Shown: positions 25,434 to 34,837, counted from the first letter of the stretch. The stretch: DNA of 45,830 bases from Solirubrobacterales bacterium (GCA_016185345.1 JACPNS010000013.1:74432-120261); one strand, 5' to 3'. Made by a program: numbers and translations. The notes: generated by a model not told the origin, from the sequence alone.

Positions 25434-26612
25434 ATGCTGAAGCGACTGATTTTTGAAGACGAACACGACTGGTTCCGCGAAGCAGTCCGCAGATTCATCG
25501 ACCGCGAGCTTCGCCCTCAGGCTGAAGAAATCCGCGAGATCCGAATGATCCCTGCCGACGCTTGGACCAAGGCCGGCGAGGCCGGCTTCCTCGGCATCGG
25601 AATCCCAGAGGCGTACGGCGGCAACGGACTTAGGGACTTTCGCTTCAACGCAGTCCTCGGCGAAGAATTCAACCGCCTTGGCGCCGCCTATGGATCGAGC
25701 TTCGGTATCCACACCGACGTCTGCGCGCCGTACCTCACAGATTTCACCACCCAGGAACAACAAGAGCGCTGGCTGCCCAAGTTCGTCACCGGCGAGATGG
25801 TCACGGCGATCGGAATGACCGAGCCGCAGGCCGGATCTGACCTGGCCAACATCCTCACCAACGCCACGCGCAACAGCAACGATGACGGCTGGATCGTCAA
25901 CGGATCCAAGACCTTCATCACCAACGGCATCCGCGCGAACCTCATCATCGCCGCGGTTCAAACGCCGAAAGAGAACAACCCCTCCGGCAAGCCCGGCATC
26001 ACGCTGATGGGCATCGAGGAAGGCATGGCCGGATTCAACCGCGGCCAGAACCTCCACAAGATCGGCCAGCACGAGGCAGACACCGCCGAGATGTTCTTCG
26101 AAGACGTCGAGGTGCCCGACGAGAACGTGATCGGCAGCGTTGGCGGCGGCTTCGGCCACATGATGGAGGGACTCGCGCAAGAACGACTCTCCAGCGCCGT
26201 CGGAAACATCGCCCACGCGCAGCGCGCCGTGGAGGTCACGCTCGAATACACAAAGGACCGCAAGGCCTTCGGTCGCCCGGTCGGCAGCTTCCAGCACAAC
26301 CGCTTCCTTCAGGCCGAGCTAGTGACCGACGTAGAAGTCGCGCAGACCTACATCGACCGCTGCATCCAGCAACACGTCGAAAGCACGCTCGATCCCGTGG
26401 ACGCTGCCAAGGCCAAGTACTGGAGCAGCGAGGTTCAGAACCGCGTGCTCGACGACTGCGTGCAGTTGCACGGCGGCTACGGATTTATGGAGGAGTACGA
26501 AGTCGGCCGCGCCTGGGCCGATGCGCGCGTGACTCGCATCTGGGCCGGATCGAACGAAATCATGAAAGAGATAATTGGCCGGTCGATGGGTTTTGGCGAC
26601 CCGCGTCGGTAG
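25434..26612 (+). CDS. Acyl-CoA dehydrogenase
   Basis: FAD-dependent alpha,beta-dehydrogenation of an acyl-CoA. 392 aa with [33 protein letters not shown], the ETF-docking region and [16 protein letters not shown] at the C-terminus. The position of the MCAD catalytic Glu (YEGT) is Ala here (WAGS), so the base is probably the Glu in LAQERL, as in the isovaleryl/long-chain branch. Good Shine-Dalgarno (GGGGGA) before the ATG and a TATAAC -10 candidate at 25396-25401. The M20 peptidase gene follows 9 nt downstream. Confidence 0.93.
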   Translation: MLKRLIFEDEHDWFREAVRRFIDRELRPQAEEIREIRMIPADAWTKAGEAGFLGIGIPEAYGGNGLRDFRFNAVLGEEFNRLGAAYGSSFGIHTDVCAPYLTDFTTQEQQERWLPKFVTGEMVTAIGMTEPQAGSDLANILTNATRNSNDDGWIVNGSKTFITNGIRANLIIAAVQTPKENNPSGKPGITLMGIEEGMAGFNRGQNLHKIGQHEADTAEMFFEDVEVPDENVIGSVGGGFGHMMEGLAQERLSSAVGNIAHAQRAVEVTLEYTKDRKAFGRPVGSFQHNRFLQAELVTDVEVAQTYIDRCIQQHVESTLDPVDAAKAKYWSSEVQNRVLDDCVQLHGGYGFMEEYEVGRAWADARVTRIWAGSNEIMKEIIGRSMGFGDPRR

Positions 26613-26621
26613 ATTGGCCCC

Positions 26622-27959
26622 GTGACTCTCGACCCCGCGCGCTTGGAGCAGACCTCCACGGAGCTGCTCCAGCAACTGATTCGCTTCAACACCGTCAACC
26701 CGCCGGGCGACGAGGCGATCGCTCAGGCTTTCATCCAGGGACTGCTCGAAGAGAGCGGCTTCAAGGTCGAGGTTCTCTCGCTCGATCCCAAGCGGCCAAA
26801 CCTCGTGGCAACGCTCGAGGCTCCGAACAAGCAGGATGGACCGACGCTCGCCCTGCTCACCCACATCGACACCGTGCTCGCCAACGCCGACGAGTGGCAG
26901 GTCGATCCCTGGAGTGGCGAGATTCGCGACGGCTGCATCTGGGGACGCGGCGCGCAGGACATGAAGGGGCAGGCGGCTGCCGAGATCGCTGCGGCGACCG
27001 AACTGGTCAAGGCTGGCTGGCGCCCCGAATCCGGTGCGCTGAAGATCATCGTCACCGCCGACGAAGAGGCCGGCGGCGCCTACGGCGCGCGGTGGCTCTG
27101 CGAGGAACACCCCGAGAAGGTCCGCTGCGACTACGCGCTCAACGAGGGCGGCGGCAATCAGTTCGTCTACAACGGCCGCCGCTACTTCCGTGTGGGCTGC
27201 GCCGAAAAAGGCCCGTGCCGATTCACCGTCTCCACCCACGGCGCCGCCGGTCACGCCTCGATGCCGCGCCTCGGCGACAACGCACTGCTCAAGCTCGCGC
27301 CGTTGATCGAAAAGCTCGCGGGCAAGCAGCCGCTTTACGACCTGACCGCTGAGCCGCGCGCGATTCTCACGGCGCTCGTTGGCACCGACCCGGGTGACAA
27401 TCCCTCTCAGGCAGAACTAGAGGAAATGCTCGCCGAGATCCGCGCCGTCGATGAACGGCTCTTCGCGTTGCTCGAGCCGACGATGGGCGTTTCGATGTCC
27501 CCGACGATCGTCGATGCCTCTCAGAAGATCAACGTGATCCCCGACCGCGCAACAGTTCGCGTGGACTGCCGAGTGCCTCCCGGCCACGGCGCCGAGCTCG
27601 CCGAGCAGCGGGCACGCGAAATGCTCGGTGAAGGCGAGTATGAGATCACATTCGCCGAGGCCGCGATCGGAAACGGTTCGCCGCATGACACCAAACTGAT
27701 GGACCTGATCAAAGGCTGGCTCGGCAAGATCGACCCCGATGCCATCGCGCTCCCGAGCGTGCTTCCGGGGTTCACCGACTCGCGATGGTTTCGCGAGGCA
27801 TTTCCCGACGTGATTGCCTACGGGTTCTTCCCGCAGATTGAGATGGAGATGTACGACTCAGATCCGCTCATGCACGCAGCCGACGAGCGGATCCCGGTTC
27901 AGGATTTGACCCTCGCGACAGAGTTCTTCGCGGAAGTTGTCCCCGCACTGCTCGGCTGA
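26622..27959 (+). CDS. M20-family zinc metallopeptidase/deacylase (ArgE/DapE/ACY1-like)
   Basis: 445 aa from a GTG. Zinc ligands appear in LTHIDTV (His), GRGAQDMKG (bridging Asp), TADEEAGG (general base Glu and ligand Glu), and the late His in MHAADERIP. The dimerisation lid lies between STHGAAGHASMP and the end of the second beta sheet. The family hydrolyses N-acyl amino acids, succinyl-DAP or dipeptides; the substrate is not determined. It is 9 nt after the acyl-CoA dehydrogenase stop. A TAGATT box 6 nt before the GTG may also give a leaderless internal transcript. Confidence 0.9.
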   Translation: MTLDPARLEQTSTELLQQLIRFNTVNPPGDEAIAQAFIQGLLEESGFKVEVLSLDPKRPNLVATLEAPNKQDGPTLALLTHIDTVLANADEWQVDPWSGEIRDGCIWGRGAQDMKGQAAAEIAAATELVKAGWRPESGALKIIVTADEEAGGAYGARWLCEEHPEKVRCDYALNEGGGNQFVYNGRRYFRVGCAEKGPCRFTVSTHGAAGHASMPRLGDNALLKLAPLIEKLAGKQPLYDLTAEPRAILTALVGTDPGDNPSQAELEEMLAEIRAVDERLFALLEPTMGVSMSPTIVDASQKINVIPDRATVRVDCRVPPGHGAELAEQRAREMLGEGEYEITFAEAAIGNGSPHDTKLMDLIKGWLGKIDPDAIALPSVLPGFTDSRWFREAFPDVIAYGFFPQIEMEMYDSDPLMHAADERIPVQDLTLATEFFAEVVPALLG

Positions 27960-27974
27960 TCGCCTACTGGCCGG

Positions 27975-28003
27975 TTGACTTAATTTTAGGTAGCTACTAC
28001 GTT
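27975..28003 (+). promoter_or_regulatory. Sigma-70-type promoter with leaderless start for the HD-GYP paralogue
   Basis: -35 TTGACT (27975-27980), 17-nt spacer, -10 TACGTT (27998-28003). The ATG at 28010 lies 7 nt past the -10, so the transcript would start at the start codon itself. Confidence 0.65.
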
Positions 28004-28009
28004 TAGGGT

Positions 28010-29500
28010 ATGGCTAATAGGAGGGCCACTCAGTATCCAGGCGCGATGCCGGAGGAAATCGCGTTTGGGAAACGCCGCACGGATGCGCGGAACGCATCGC
28101 TGCGCGTAGATGGCTCCTTCGTAGTTGCCGCTCTGATCTCACTACTGCTGGTTGTCCCTGCGGTGGCAGTTGGATGGAGCGTCGGAAAAGCCGGCGGGGC
28201 CGCCGGCTTTGGAATGGCGGTAGCGGCCGGGAGCCTGGTCTCGGTGATTGTCACGTTCTTGGCCGCACGCGCCTGGCTGCAGTTCGCGCCGGGCGACAGG
28301 CTCTTCGCCGACGCGACGCTGACGGGCTGGATTCGCCGCGGACGCGCCGAGCGACAGGTGGCTGCCGCACGCGAAGTCTTTGATCACCCCGATGTCGCGT
28401 CGATCGGGCTCCACGTCGACCGGCTGATCGCAATCTCCAAAGCAGTCGAGGCTCGCGACTCGCGAACGCACCGTCATTCGAACCGCGTCGCGATCCACGC
28501 AACCGCAGCCGCGAAGCGCCTCGGGCTCGATCGCGAGGCGACGACTCGCCTGCGCGCCGCCGCAAAGCTTCACGACATCGGCGCGCTGCGCGAAACGGTC
28601 TGGCTTGAGCCGAGCGAGGAAGAACGACTGGCTGTCGCGCTCGCGGGCGCCGACCTGGTCGCCTTCACCGGCGACCGCCGGATGATCGCTGCGCTGCGCC
28701 ACCAAAACGAGAACTTCGACGGCTCCGGGTCACCCGACGGACTGGCCGGCGACGCGATCCCGCTTACGGCGCGCATCATCGCCGTGGCGAACGCGTACGA
28801 CACGGTCTCGCGCGAACGCGGGCAGGCTGCGGCACTCGCAGAACTGAACGCGCGCGCTGGTTCACGGTTTGACCCGGATGTCGTCGAAGCATTCAACATC
28901 GACGCGCAGGCAAGTCCGATCGCGGCGTTGCGCGGAGCCGCTGCGGGCGTCGCGCCCAAGGCCACTGCAGCTGCCACCGACTTGGTTCGCGGCTCGGCCA
29001 CCGTTGCCGTCGCGGCTTCGATCGCCACCGGAACAATTGTGTCGGCTGGCGTTGGCGGCTCACCTTCGTCCGACGGAAACGACCCTCGGTCAAAAACTAT
29101 CCCCGCCGCAGCGGTCGTGTCCGCTGAAGGCTCTGCGTCCAGCGGGACCGACGACTCGCCGGAAACCAAGTCCAAGAAGACGGGCGATCGCGATAGCAAC
29201 AGCGAGAAGGAGGCGGATCCAAGTTCGTCTCGGTCAGAAACGAACTCCGATTATGGATCGTCCACGTTCGCCAACTCCCCGAGCGGCAGCGACGACAGAG
29301 GCGACTTGCCGCTGACAAAGAATTTCCCAGAAGTCAAGAAGCCCGAGGTGCCGGTTGCCCCAGTTCAAGGCGTGAGCGAGACGATCGGCGAGACGATCGA
29401 CAACACGACCCAGCCAGTAGACAAGGTGGTCGAAGGTCTCGGGAACACCGTCGACGACACCGTTGATGGCACCGTCGGCGTCCTCCCCAAGAAGAAGTAG
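28010..29500 (+). CDS. Membrane HD-GYP-like protein with degenerate GYP site
   Basis: 496 aa. Two N-terminal hydrophobic segments (VVAALISLLLVVPAVAVG and GFGMAVAAGSLVSVIVTFLA), a cytoplasmic HD domain (about 150-300), a C-terminal hydrophobic stretch near 330-350, and a Ser/Asp/Lys-rich tail. The HD pair is kept (AAKLHDIGAL), but where HD-GYP phosphodiesterases have HHxE..DGxGYPxGL it has HQNENFDGSGSPDGL, and the usual AVADxFDA is AVANAYDT. Metal-binding His residues and the Tyr of GYP are thus lost. It is probably inactive as a cyclic-di-GMP phosphodiesterase and may act as a sensor. Its paralogue at 32487 is intact. Confidence 0.8.
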   Translation: MANRRATQYPGAMPEEIAFGKRRTDARNASLRVDGSFVVAALISLLLVVPAVAVGWSVGKAGGAAGFGMAVAAGSLVSVIVTFLAARAWLQFAPGDRLFADATLTGWIRRGRAERQVAAAREVFDHPDVASIGLHVDRLIAISKAVEARDSRTHRHSNRVAIHATAAAKRLGLDREATTRLRAAAKLHDIGALRETVWLEPSEEERLAVALAGADLVAFTGDRRMIAALRHQNENFDGSGSPDGLAGDAIPLTARIIAVANAYDTVSRERGQAAALAELNARAGSRFDPDVVEAFNIDAQASPIAALRGAAAGVAPKATAAATDLVRGSATVAVAASIATGTIVSAGVGGSPSSDGNDPRSKTIPAAAVVSAEGSASSGTDDSPETKSKKTGDRDSNSEKEADPSSSRSETNSDYGSSTFANSPSGSDDRGDLPLTKNFPEVKKPEVPVAPVQGVSETIGETIDNTTQPVDKVVEGLGNTVDDTVDGTVGVLPKKK

Positions 29501-29541
29501 CGGGCGCTCCGGCCCGCGCCGCCAATAGGCTGGAAGTCGCG

Positions 29542-30378
29542 ATGGGAGAGGCACGGACCACCAACGGAGACCGCATGCGCATGGGCGGCATGGCGCTGGA
29601 CAACGGCCTGCTCGTCTACGGCCCCAAGCATTGGGCTGCCGCGGTTCGCGACAAGAACGATCAGATCGTCGTGAAGAGCGGCAAGGTGCCGCGTCTGCGC
29701 GGACCGCTGGACCGCGTGCCTGGAGTGCGCGGAGTGATGCGTCTCGCCGAATCGATGATCGTCGTGCCGCTGGTGCGTCTCCGGCTTCCCCAGGCACGTC
29801 TTCCCTTCGAGAACGCGCAGGTCGTCGGAACCGCCGCCGCGACGATGGCGATCACCCTCGCGGTGCGCAAGCGCAGCAAGCGTGGCGTTGGATCTGAAGC
29901 CGCGCTGTCGGTCCTTGGAATGGCCCCGGCGCTGATCAGCCTGAAGGCGGGCGACACCGCGCAGTACCACGGCGTCGAGCACAAGGCGATCGCGGCCTAC
30001 GAGCTCGGTGGCGACCCGACCGACGCAGCGGTGATCGAGGCTGCGTCCAAAGAGCACGAGCGCTGCGGCTCGCACCTCGTTGCCCCGATGATGCTCGCGG
30101 GCATCGCCGGCGATGCGATGATGCGTCAGGTGGTTGCCAAACCGGGGCCGCTTGCGCAGGTAAGTGTGGGACTCGCGGGCGCCGCGACCTCGATCGAAAT
30201 GTTCGCGTATGCCGAACGCCACCCCGGCACCATGTTCGCCAAGATCTTCCGCGCGCCGGGCTTCAAGCTGCAAGAGGCGATCGGCACGCGCGAGCCGACC
30301 GCCGAACAGATCGAAGTCGGCCGCGCCGCAATCACGGCACTTCTCAAGGCCGAGGGCGTCGAGGCAACGCCCGCCTAA
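29542..30378 (+). CDS. DUF1385 family membrane protein (YqhQ-like)
   Basis: 278 aa. Family marks: MRMGGMALDNGLLVYGP at the start, YHGVEHKAIAAYE in the middle, HERCGSHL after it, and PTAEQIEVGRAAI at the end. Hydrophobic segments flank these motifs, with polar His/Glu/Cys residues in the membrane-proximal region. The family is widespread in Firmicutes, actinobacteria and Thermotogae, and its function is not established. A TAGGCT box 10 nt upstream of the ATG could be its -10. It ends in a 4-bp convergent overlap with the carotenoid oxygenase gene. Confidence 0.88.
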   Translation: MGEARTTNGDRMRMGGMALDNGLLVYGPKHWAAAVRDKNDQIVVKSGKVPRLRGPLDRVPGVRGVMRLAESMIVVPLVRLRLPQARLPFENAQVVGTAAATMAITLAVRKRSKRGVGSEAALSVLGMAPALISLKAGDTAQYHGVEHKAIAAYELGGDPTDAAVIEAASKEHERCGSHLVAPMMLAGIAGDAMMRQVVAKPGPLAQVSVGLAGAATSIEMFAYAERHPGTMFAKIFRAPGFKLQEAIGTREPTAEQIEVGRAAITALLKAEGVEATPA

Positions 30379-31805
30379 CTGCGAACGAAGTTTCCGTGAA
30401 AGCCTGGCGGCACCGCGCGTGAGACTTCGGCTCTTGCGATTTCGGTCATGTCGCGGGCGTCGAGCACCAGCAACATCGATCGACCGGCCTCGCCGTCGAG
30501 CGCGAGCGAAAGCAACACGCCGTCGTCCTCGGTCTTGGCGTCGGGCGCCGCAACGAAGACAGGTTCTCCGACCAGGCAGTTGTCTTCCTGCCACACCGTC
30601 GAGGATCCCCACGTTGCGTCGATCTTGACCAGGCGGTCGAAGGGCACCCCGGCGCCCGGGGCCATTCCGACGCCGTACACATACGAATACGGCAGGCAGT
30701 TGTTCTTCTTGTAGTTGATCCGCGGCAACTCGATCGGCTCCTCGCTGACGCGGTGCTCCTCGGCGCGTTCGACGCCGGGCTTCAAGCGGTAGCGGTGTAG
30801 GTAGGCGCCGGCGTCCTCTGGGTAGTTGCCCTCGCGAATTTTCTCGAGGTAGAGGTTCTCAACAATTGAAGCGTCGTCAAAGCGGCAGAGATCGACGACG
30901 ACATCTTCGCCCTCTTCCCATGCGTTGACGTGGTGGAAGCAGAAGCCGGGCTCGGCCTGCCACTCGCCTCCGACCTCGCCGGTCTCGCGATCGATCAGCG
31001 TGATCTTCGTGCCGTCTTCGGGGTGGAACTCGAAGTTCTCGATGAAGGGCTTGCCGCTGCGCAGAACATCCAGGGGATTGATGCGGAAGGGGAACTCGGT
31101 GAGGATCAACCAACGACCGCTCATGCCGAACGAGTGCTGGTAGGTCGGGTGCTTGCGGACGATCTTCGCGATGCGCTTCTGCGCCAACGTGCCCGGCTCG
31201 ACGCTGAAGAAGCTCTGCGACGAGCGGGGGCCGAACTTGCCGGCGAGGTTGATCATCTTGCCGCTTGATCCCTCGAGGTGCGGATGTGCCGTCGCGAACA
31301 TGTCCATGTTCTTGTAGGCAACTCCGACAGTCGCGAGCGTCTTCGGATCGAACTCGTAGGCCATCGGTGTCTCGCTCAGCGCGATGTACTGCTCGCCGAA
31401 TTTGAGCGCGTTGATCGCCGGATTGTCGGTGACCTGCGGGCTGAAGATCGACTGGATGCGCTGGAAGCGCGTGCGGCACGGGTCGCTTGCGAACTCGCTG
31501 AGGCTGAGCTTGCCCGTCGAGCGGAAGGCCTTGTAGGCGCGACTCTCGATGTAGCGATTCATGTAGTGGACGCGGCCATCCTCGATCTCGAAGCTGTGCA
31601 CGAGAGACATCCCGTCGAACCAGTGATTGACCTCGCCTCCGTCGAACTTCCAACGGCCGGGACCATTGCGAAGCAGCTGCCCGGAGAGCCAGGGGGGCAG
31701 CTCACCGCGCACCGGCAGCTCTTCGCGGCGCGGCATGTCGGAGTTCGATTCGAAGGCGAGGTCGATCACCTGTTGTGCTCGCTGGGGAACGCTTACCGGG
31801 GACAT
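30375..31805 (-). CDS. Carotenoid cleavage oxygenase
   Basis: Non-heme iron dioxygenase of the RPE65/apocarotenoid-oxygenase family that cleaves a polyene double bond to give apocarotenals or retinal. 476 aa, the usual length. The four iron histidines are visible in TAHPHLEG, YQHSFGMSG, FHHVNAWEEG and the C-terminal GFHGNFVR. The N-terminal LRNGPGRWKF with HWFDGMSLVHSF is the family signature. A Shine-Dalgarno AGGAG lies 6 nt before the ATG and TACTAT upstream is a good -10. It is divergent from a PadR regulator, the probable controller. Confidence 0.94.
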   Translation of the reverse strand: MSPVSVPQRAQQVIDLAFESNSDMPRREELPVRGELPPWLSGQLLRNGPGRWKFDGGEVNHWFDGMSLVHSFEIEDGRVHYMNRYIESRAYKAFRSTGKLSLSEFASDPCRTRFQRIQSIFSPQVTDNPAINALKFGEQYIALSETPMAYEFDPKTLATVGVAYKNMDMFATAHPHLEGSSGKMINLAGKFGPRSSQSFFSVEPGTLAQKRIAKIVRKHPTYQHSFGMSGRWLILTEFPFRINPLDVLRSGKPFIENFEFHPEDGTKITLIDRETGEVGGEWQAEPGFCFHHVNAWEEGEDVVVDLCRFDDASIVENLYLEKIREGNYPEDAGAYLHRYRLKPGVERAEEHRVSEEPIELPRINYKKNNCLPYSYVYGVGMAPGAGVPFDRLVKIDATWGSSTVWQEDNCLVGEPVFVAAPDAKTEDDGVLLSLALDGEAGRSMLLVLDARDMTEIARAEVSRAVPPGFHGNFVRS

Positions 31806-31875
31806 CGGGGACTCCTAGATAGTACAAAATGAACGATGCACGTGGAATCGTACCGGATTCGCCGCCATAATGCAA

Positions 31876-31883
31876 GTACGTAC
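31876..31883. promoter_or_regulatory. GTACGTAC palindrome at the PadR gene start
   Basis: A perfect 8-bp palindrome immediately before the padR ATG, in the 78-nt divergent region that also has GTAC at about 31822 and 31852. CATAAT (31865-31870) may be the padR -10. An operator role is a guess. Confidence 0.35.
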
Positions 31884-32390
31884 ATGGCTCCGCGCAAATT
31901 GACAACCGCGTCTTACCTCGTGCTCGGCATGGTCGAGATGATCGAACCAGTCACGCCCTATAAGCTGAAAGCCTTCGCATCGCAGAGCGTCACGAACTTC
32001 TGGTCGATGCCGCACACGCAGATCTACACGCAGTGTGACCGGCTACTCAAGGACGGCTACCTCTCCGAGAAGCGCGAGAAGGCCGGTCGTCGCCGGCGAA
32101 GCTTTTCGATCACACGCGAGGGCAAGAAGGCGCTTGAGGCATGGCGCAACGAGCCGGCCGATGCGCCGATCGAGCTGCGCGACCTCTCGCTTTTGAAGCT
32201 CTTCTTCGGCGCCAAACCCGACCAGCTCGCCGCCGAACAGCTCGCCTCCCACGAGGCGAAGCTTGAGCAGTACCTCCAGGTCCGAAAGCTGGGTGTGCCA
32301 AACGAAGGCGTCGGAAGAGCGCTCGAGGCGGGCATCTCGCACGAACGCGAATTCGTCAAGTTCTGGCGCAAACTAGCCCAAGATAGGTAA
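31884..32390 (+). CDS. PadR-family transcriptional regulator
   Basis: 168 aa from the ATG at 31884. The winged-helix start ASYLVLGMVEMIEPVTPYKLKAF is followed by HTQIYTQCDRLLKDGYLSEKREKAGRRRRSFSITREGKKAL in outline, the classic PadR recognition helix and wing. The C-terminal helical domain (FFGAKPDQLAAEQLASHEAKLEQYLQ) matches the Vir_act_alpha_C type of the two-domain PadR-s2 subfamily. It is divergent from the carotenoid oxygenase, so control of that gene is likely. Confidence 0.9.
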   Translation: MAPRKLTTASYLVLGMVEMIEPVTPYKLKAFASQSVTNFWSMPHTQIYTQCDRLLKDGYLSEKREKAGRRRRSFSITREGKKALEAWRNEPADAPIELRDLSLLKLFFGAKPDQLAAEQLASHEAKLEQYLQVRKLGVPNEGVGRALEAGISHEREFVKFWRKLAQDR

Positions 32391-32451
32391 TTTCGACGAC
32401 TCCAAAATCGATCAATTCATCGTCCTAACGTCCAGTTGAGCAAGCCGCCTC

Positions 32452-32480
32452 TTGCGCAATTGGTCGGATGGCCTTTTACT
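32452..32480 (+). promoter_or_regulatory. Promoter with leaderless start for the active HD-GYP gene
   Basis: -35 TTGCGC (32452-32457), 17-nt spacer, -10 TTTACT (32475-32480), then 6 nt to the GTG at 32487. This is the same geometry as the promoter of the paralogue at 28010. Confidence 0.5.
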
Positions 32481-32486
32481 TCGTAG

Positions 32487-34088
32487 GTGAATGGACTCGC
32501 CCCGCCCGGCGCCGGCACGCAAGTTCGTCCGTCCTTGCTGCTCGCCCTGACAACAACTTCAGTTCTTGTTCTCGTTCCGCTCGGCGTGGCGTGGGCAGTT
32601 CAGATTCTTTCCCCAGCGCACGACCTCGTGCTGTCCATTGCTGCGGGAATGCTCGCCTCACTCACGATTACCTGGCTCGCGACGACACTCTGGTCCCGGA
32701 CCACCAGGGCAGGCGAACGCGTATTTGGCGATGTGACCCTGCTCGGCCTTCTGCGCTATCAGCGAGCGAACCGACAGGTCAACCGGCTCGAAGCAGTAAT
32801 GGCCGACCGCGCAACCATCACCAGCGACGAAGCGCGTCGCACGATGATGCGCCTGGCCGACGCGCTCGAGCGCCGCGACCTTCGCACACACGGACACTCG
32901 CGTCGAGTGGCCCGTCACTCAGCGGCGATCGCTCGTGAGATGGGACTGCCCGCCGAGGAGATCGCACGCATTCGCTTCGCGGCCGCGATGCACGACATCG
33001 GCAAGCTGAACATCCCCGAAGAGATCCTCCTCAAGCCGGACAAGCTGACCAAAGAAGAGTTCGAGATCGTCAAGCGCCATCCGGTTGACAGCGCGAAGAT
33101 GGTGGAGGTGATCGACGATCCTGCACTGGTCGCGATCATCCGCGGCCACCACGAGCGTTGGGACGGCGGCGGATACCCGGACAATCTCGCAGGCACACAA
33201 ATTCCCTTGGGCGCGCGCATCATTGCGGTCGCAGACACGTTTGACGCGATGGTCTCTGACCGTCCGTACAGCGAGGCCGCAGCACACAAGAAGTCCCGCG
33301 AGGTGATCGCCGAGAATTCGGGCTCGCAGTTCGACCCTCAGGTAGCTGACGCATTTCGTCAGTACTACCGCGGGGGCAACTGGCACGTGGCGTGGGGTGC
33401 GGTCTCCGCTCTCCCGCCGCGTTTTGCGAGTCTGCTCGGCGATCTCCTTCGCGGCGGCATTCCCGCCGCGAGTGCGGCACCTGCAGTCGCAGCGGTTGCG
33501 ATCGCTGTTACCGGCGTGGTGAGCGTCGGCGGACTACCCGGGACATCGAACTTCCAGAAGGCCGGCCAATCAGGCAGCTCGGCCGTCGCGGTCGTCGTGG
33601 GGGGCTCCGACGACCGCGCGGTCAAGCTCGACGGCGGTCGCGTGGTCAGTCTGCCGGAGGGCGTGCGGATGACCAAGCAGGGGGTCACCGTTGACCCGAG
33701 CGGAAGACCAGTCGATCTCACGAAGACCGAGCACACCAACGTTCCGGCCACGGGCTCGGCCGCAGAGGCGACCGTAGGAAACTCGAACTCCGCGCCCGGC
33801 AGCAAGCCGTCCGAATTGGACGGCGAGTCGAGCGAGACCAAGTCCGATACCGGTGACGAACTGAAAGAGACGACGACGAAGACCACCGACAAGTCGGGCA
33901 AGAAGGACAAAGACGTCAGCGAGAAGCTCGACAAAGTCGCCGAGCAAGTCAAGGAAGTCGGCGCCGGTGACGCCACCGACCACGCTGCGGACACCGTCAA
34001 GAAGGTTGCCGACACCGTCAAGGAAACCGGGGAAGCTGGGAACAAGACCGGCGAAGCCGTTGGCGGCGGACTCGGGGGCAAGAAGTAG
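32487..34088 (+). CDS. Membrane HD-GYP domain protein (putative cyclic-di-GMP phosphodiesterase)
   Basis: 533 aa from a GTG. Two N-terminal membrane segments (LLLALTTTSVLVLVPLGVAW and LVLSIAAGMLASLTITWLA), a cytoplasmic HD-GYP domain (about 125-300) with FAAAMHDIGKL, HHERWDGGGYPDNL and AVADTFDAMVSDRPY, then a C-terminal hydrophobic stretch (AAPAVAAVAIAVTGVVSVGG). A long Ser/Asp/Lys-rich tail, apparently extracytoplasmic, has heptad-like VKKVADTVKE repeats. All catalytic residues are present. Whole-length similarity and shared tail style show it is a paralogue of the degenerate gene at 28010. Confidence 0.9.
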   Translation: MNGLAPPGAGTQVRPSLLLALTTTSVLVLVPLGVAWAVQILSPAHDLVLSIAAGMLASLTITWLATTLWSRTTRAGERVFGDVTLLGLLRYQRANRQVNRLEAVMADRATITSDEARRTMMRLADALERRDLRTHGHSRRVARHSAAIAREMGLPAEEIARIRFAAAMHDIGKLNIPEEILLKPDKLTKEEFEIVKRHPVDSAKMVEVIDDPALVAIIRGHHERWDGGGYPDNLAGTQIPLGARIIAVADTFDAMVSDRPYSEAAAHKKSREVIAENSGSQFDPQVADAFRQYYRGGNWHVAWGAVSALPPRFASLLGDLLRGGIPAASAAPAVAAVAIAVTGVVSVGGLPGTSNFQKAGQSGSSAVAVVVGGSDDRAVKLDGGRVVSLPEGVRMTKQGVTVDPSGRPVDLTKTEHTNVPATGSAAEATVGNSNSAPGSKPSELDGESSETKSDTGDELKETTTKTTDKSGKKDKDVSEKLDKVAEQVKEVGAGDATDHAADTVKKVADTVKETGEAGNKTGEAVGGGLGGKK

Positions 34089-34146
34089 TCACCGTCCGCG
34101 CGGGCAGCTGTTTCCGCGCACGAATCCTCTAGGCTTGCGCCCGCCT

Positions 34147-34557
34147 ATGTTCAAAGAAATTGACCACATCGGGATCGCCGTCGAAGACATCGACGCCACC
34201 CTCGAGATCTACGCAGTGCAGTTTGAAATGGCCATTCAGTACCGAGAGACCGTTGAGTCGCAGGGCGTCGAAGCCGTGCTGCTTGAGGTCGGTGGGGGCC
34301 ACGTTGAGTTGCTCCGTCCGCTCGGACCGGACACACCCGTTGGCAAGTTCGTCGAGAAGCGCGGCCTCGGCATGCATCACGTTGCCTACCGCGTCGATGA
34401 TGTGCAGGCCGAACTCGACAAGCTGAAGGCCCTCGGCGTTGAGCTGATCGACGAGACCCCGCGCATCGGCATCAGGGGCAGCACCGTTGCCTTCGTGCAC
34501 CCGCAGGCGGCCGGCTTCGTGCTGACCGAGCTGGTCACGCCGGCTGAAGACCACTAG
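34147..34557 (+). CDS. mce: Methylmalonyl-CoA epimerase
   Basis: VOC-superfamily enzyme that interconverts (R)- and (S)-methylmalonyl-CoA in propionate metabolism. 136 aa, the normal length. Metal ligands are expected at the His in DHIGIAVED, the His in GMHHVAYRVDD and the late Glu in VLTELVTP. KGLGMHH-type segment KRGLGMHHVAYRV and LIDETPRIGIRGS are family signatures. A TAGGCT box lies 11 nt before the ATG. Methylmalonyl-CoA mutase is not in this window. Confidence 0.93.
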   Translation: MFKEIDHIGIAVEDIDATLEIYAVQFEMAIQYRETVESQGVEAVLLEVGGGHVELLRPLGPDTPVGKFVEKRGLGMHHVAYRVDDVQAELDKLKALGVELIDETPRIGIRGSTVAFVHPQAAGFVLTELVTPAEDH

Positions 34558-34587
34558 CTTTTTTAACGACCGAGAGGAACGAGCAAG

Positions 34588-34815
34588 ATGGCGTCAGAGG
34601 ACAGGAAGACAATCGGCCTCGGGCTCAAAGGCGGAGCCACTGCTCAGCTGAAGCTTGAGCAGAAGGATCTCGACAAGCTCGTCAAGGCGATCGAAGAAGA
34701 AGAGAAGTGGGTCGAGGTCAACGATGAGAAGCGCATCGTGCATCTGCGCGCCGACCACGTCGAGTTCTACTCACTGGAATCAGACGACAAGGAAGATCGC
34801 CGCGCGGGCTTCTAG
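34588..34815 (+). CDS. Conserved small acidic protein, unknown function
   Basis: 75 aa with a good Shine-Dalgarno (GAGGAA before the ATG). No signal or membrane segment. The shape is beta-strand (TIGLGLKGGATAQLKL), helix (DLDKLVKAIEEEEKW), two strands (VEVNDEKRIVHLRADHVEFYSLES) and an acidic end. This resembles small LSm/PilZ-like or DUF3107-like folds, but I do not recognise a family with confidence. It lies between the epimerase and a PAP2 gene, all on the plus strand with short gaps. Confidence 0.75.
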   Translation: MASEDRKTIGLGLKGGATAQLKLEQKDLDKLVKAIEEEEKWVEVNDEKRIVHLRADHVEFYSLESDDKEDRRAGF

Positions 34816-34837
34816 CCGCCGCGCGCCGTCGGCGCTC

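Noticed and set aside
29500-29517. GCGGGC/GCCCGC hairpin after the HD-GYP paralogue as a terminator
   Set aside because: No U-tract follows, and such short GC stems are common by chance in this base composition.
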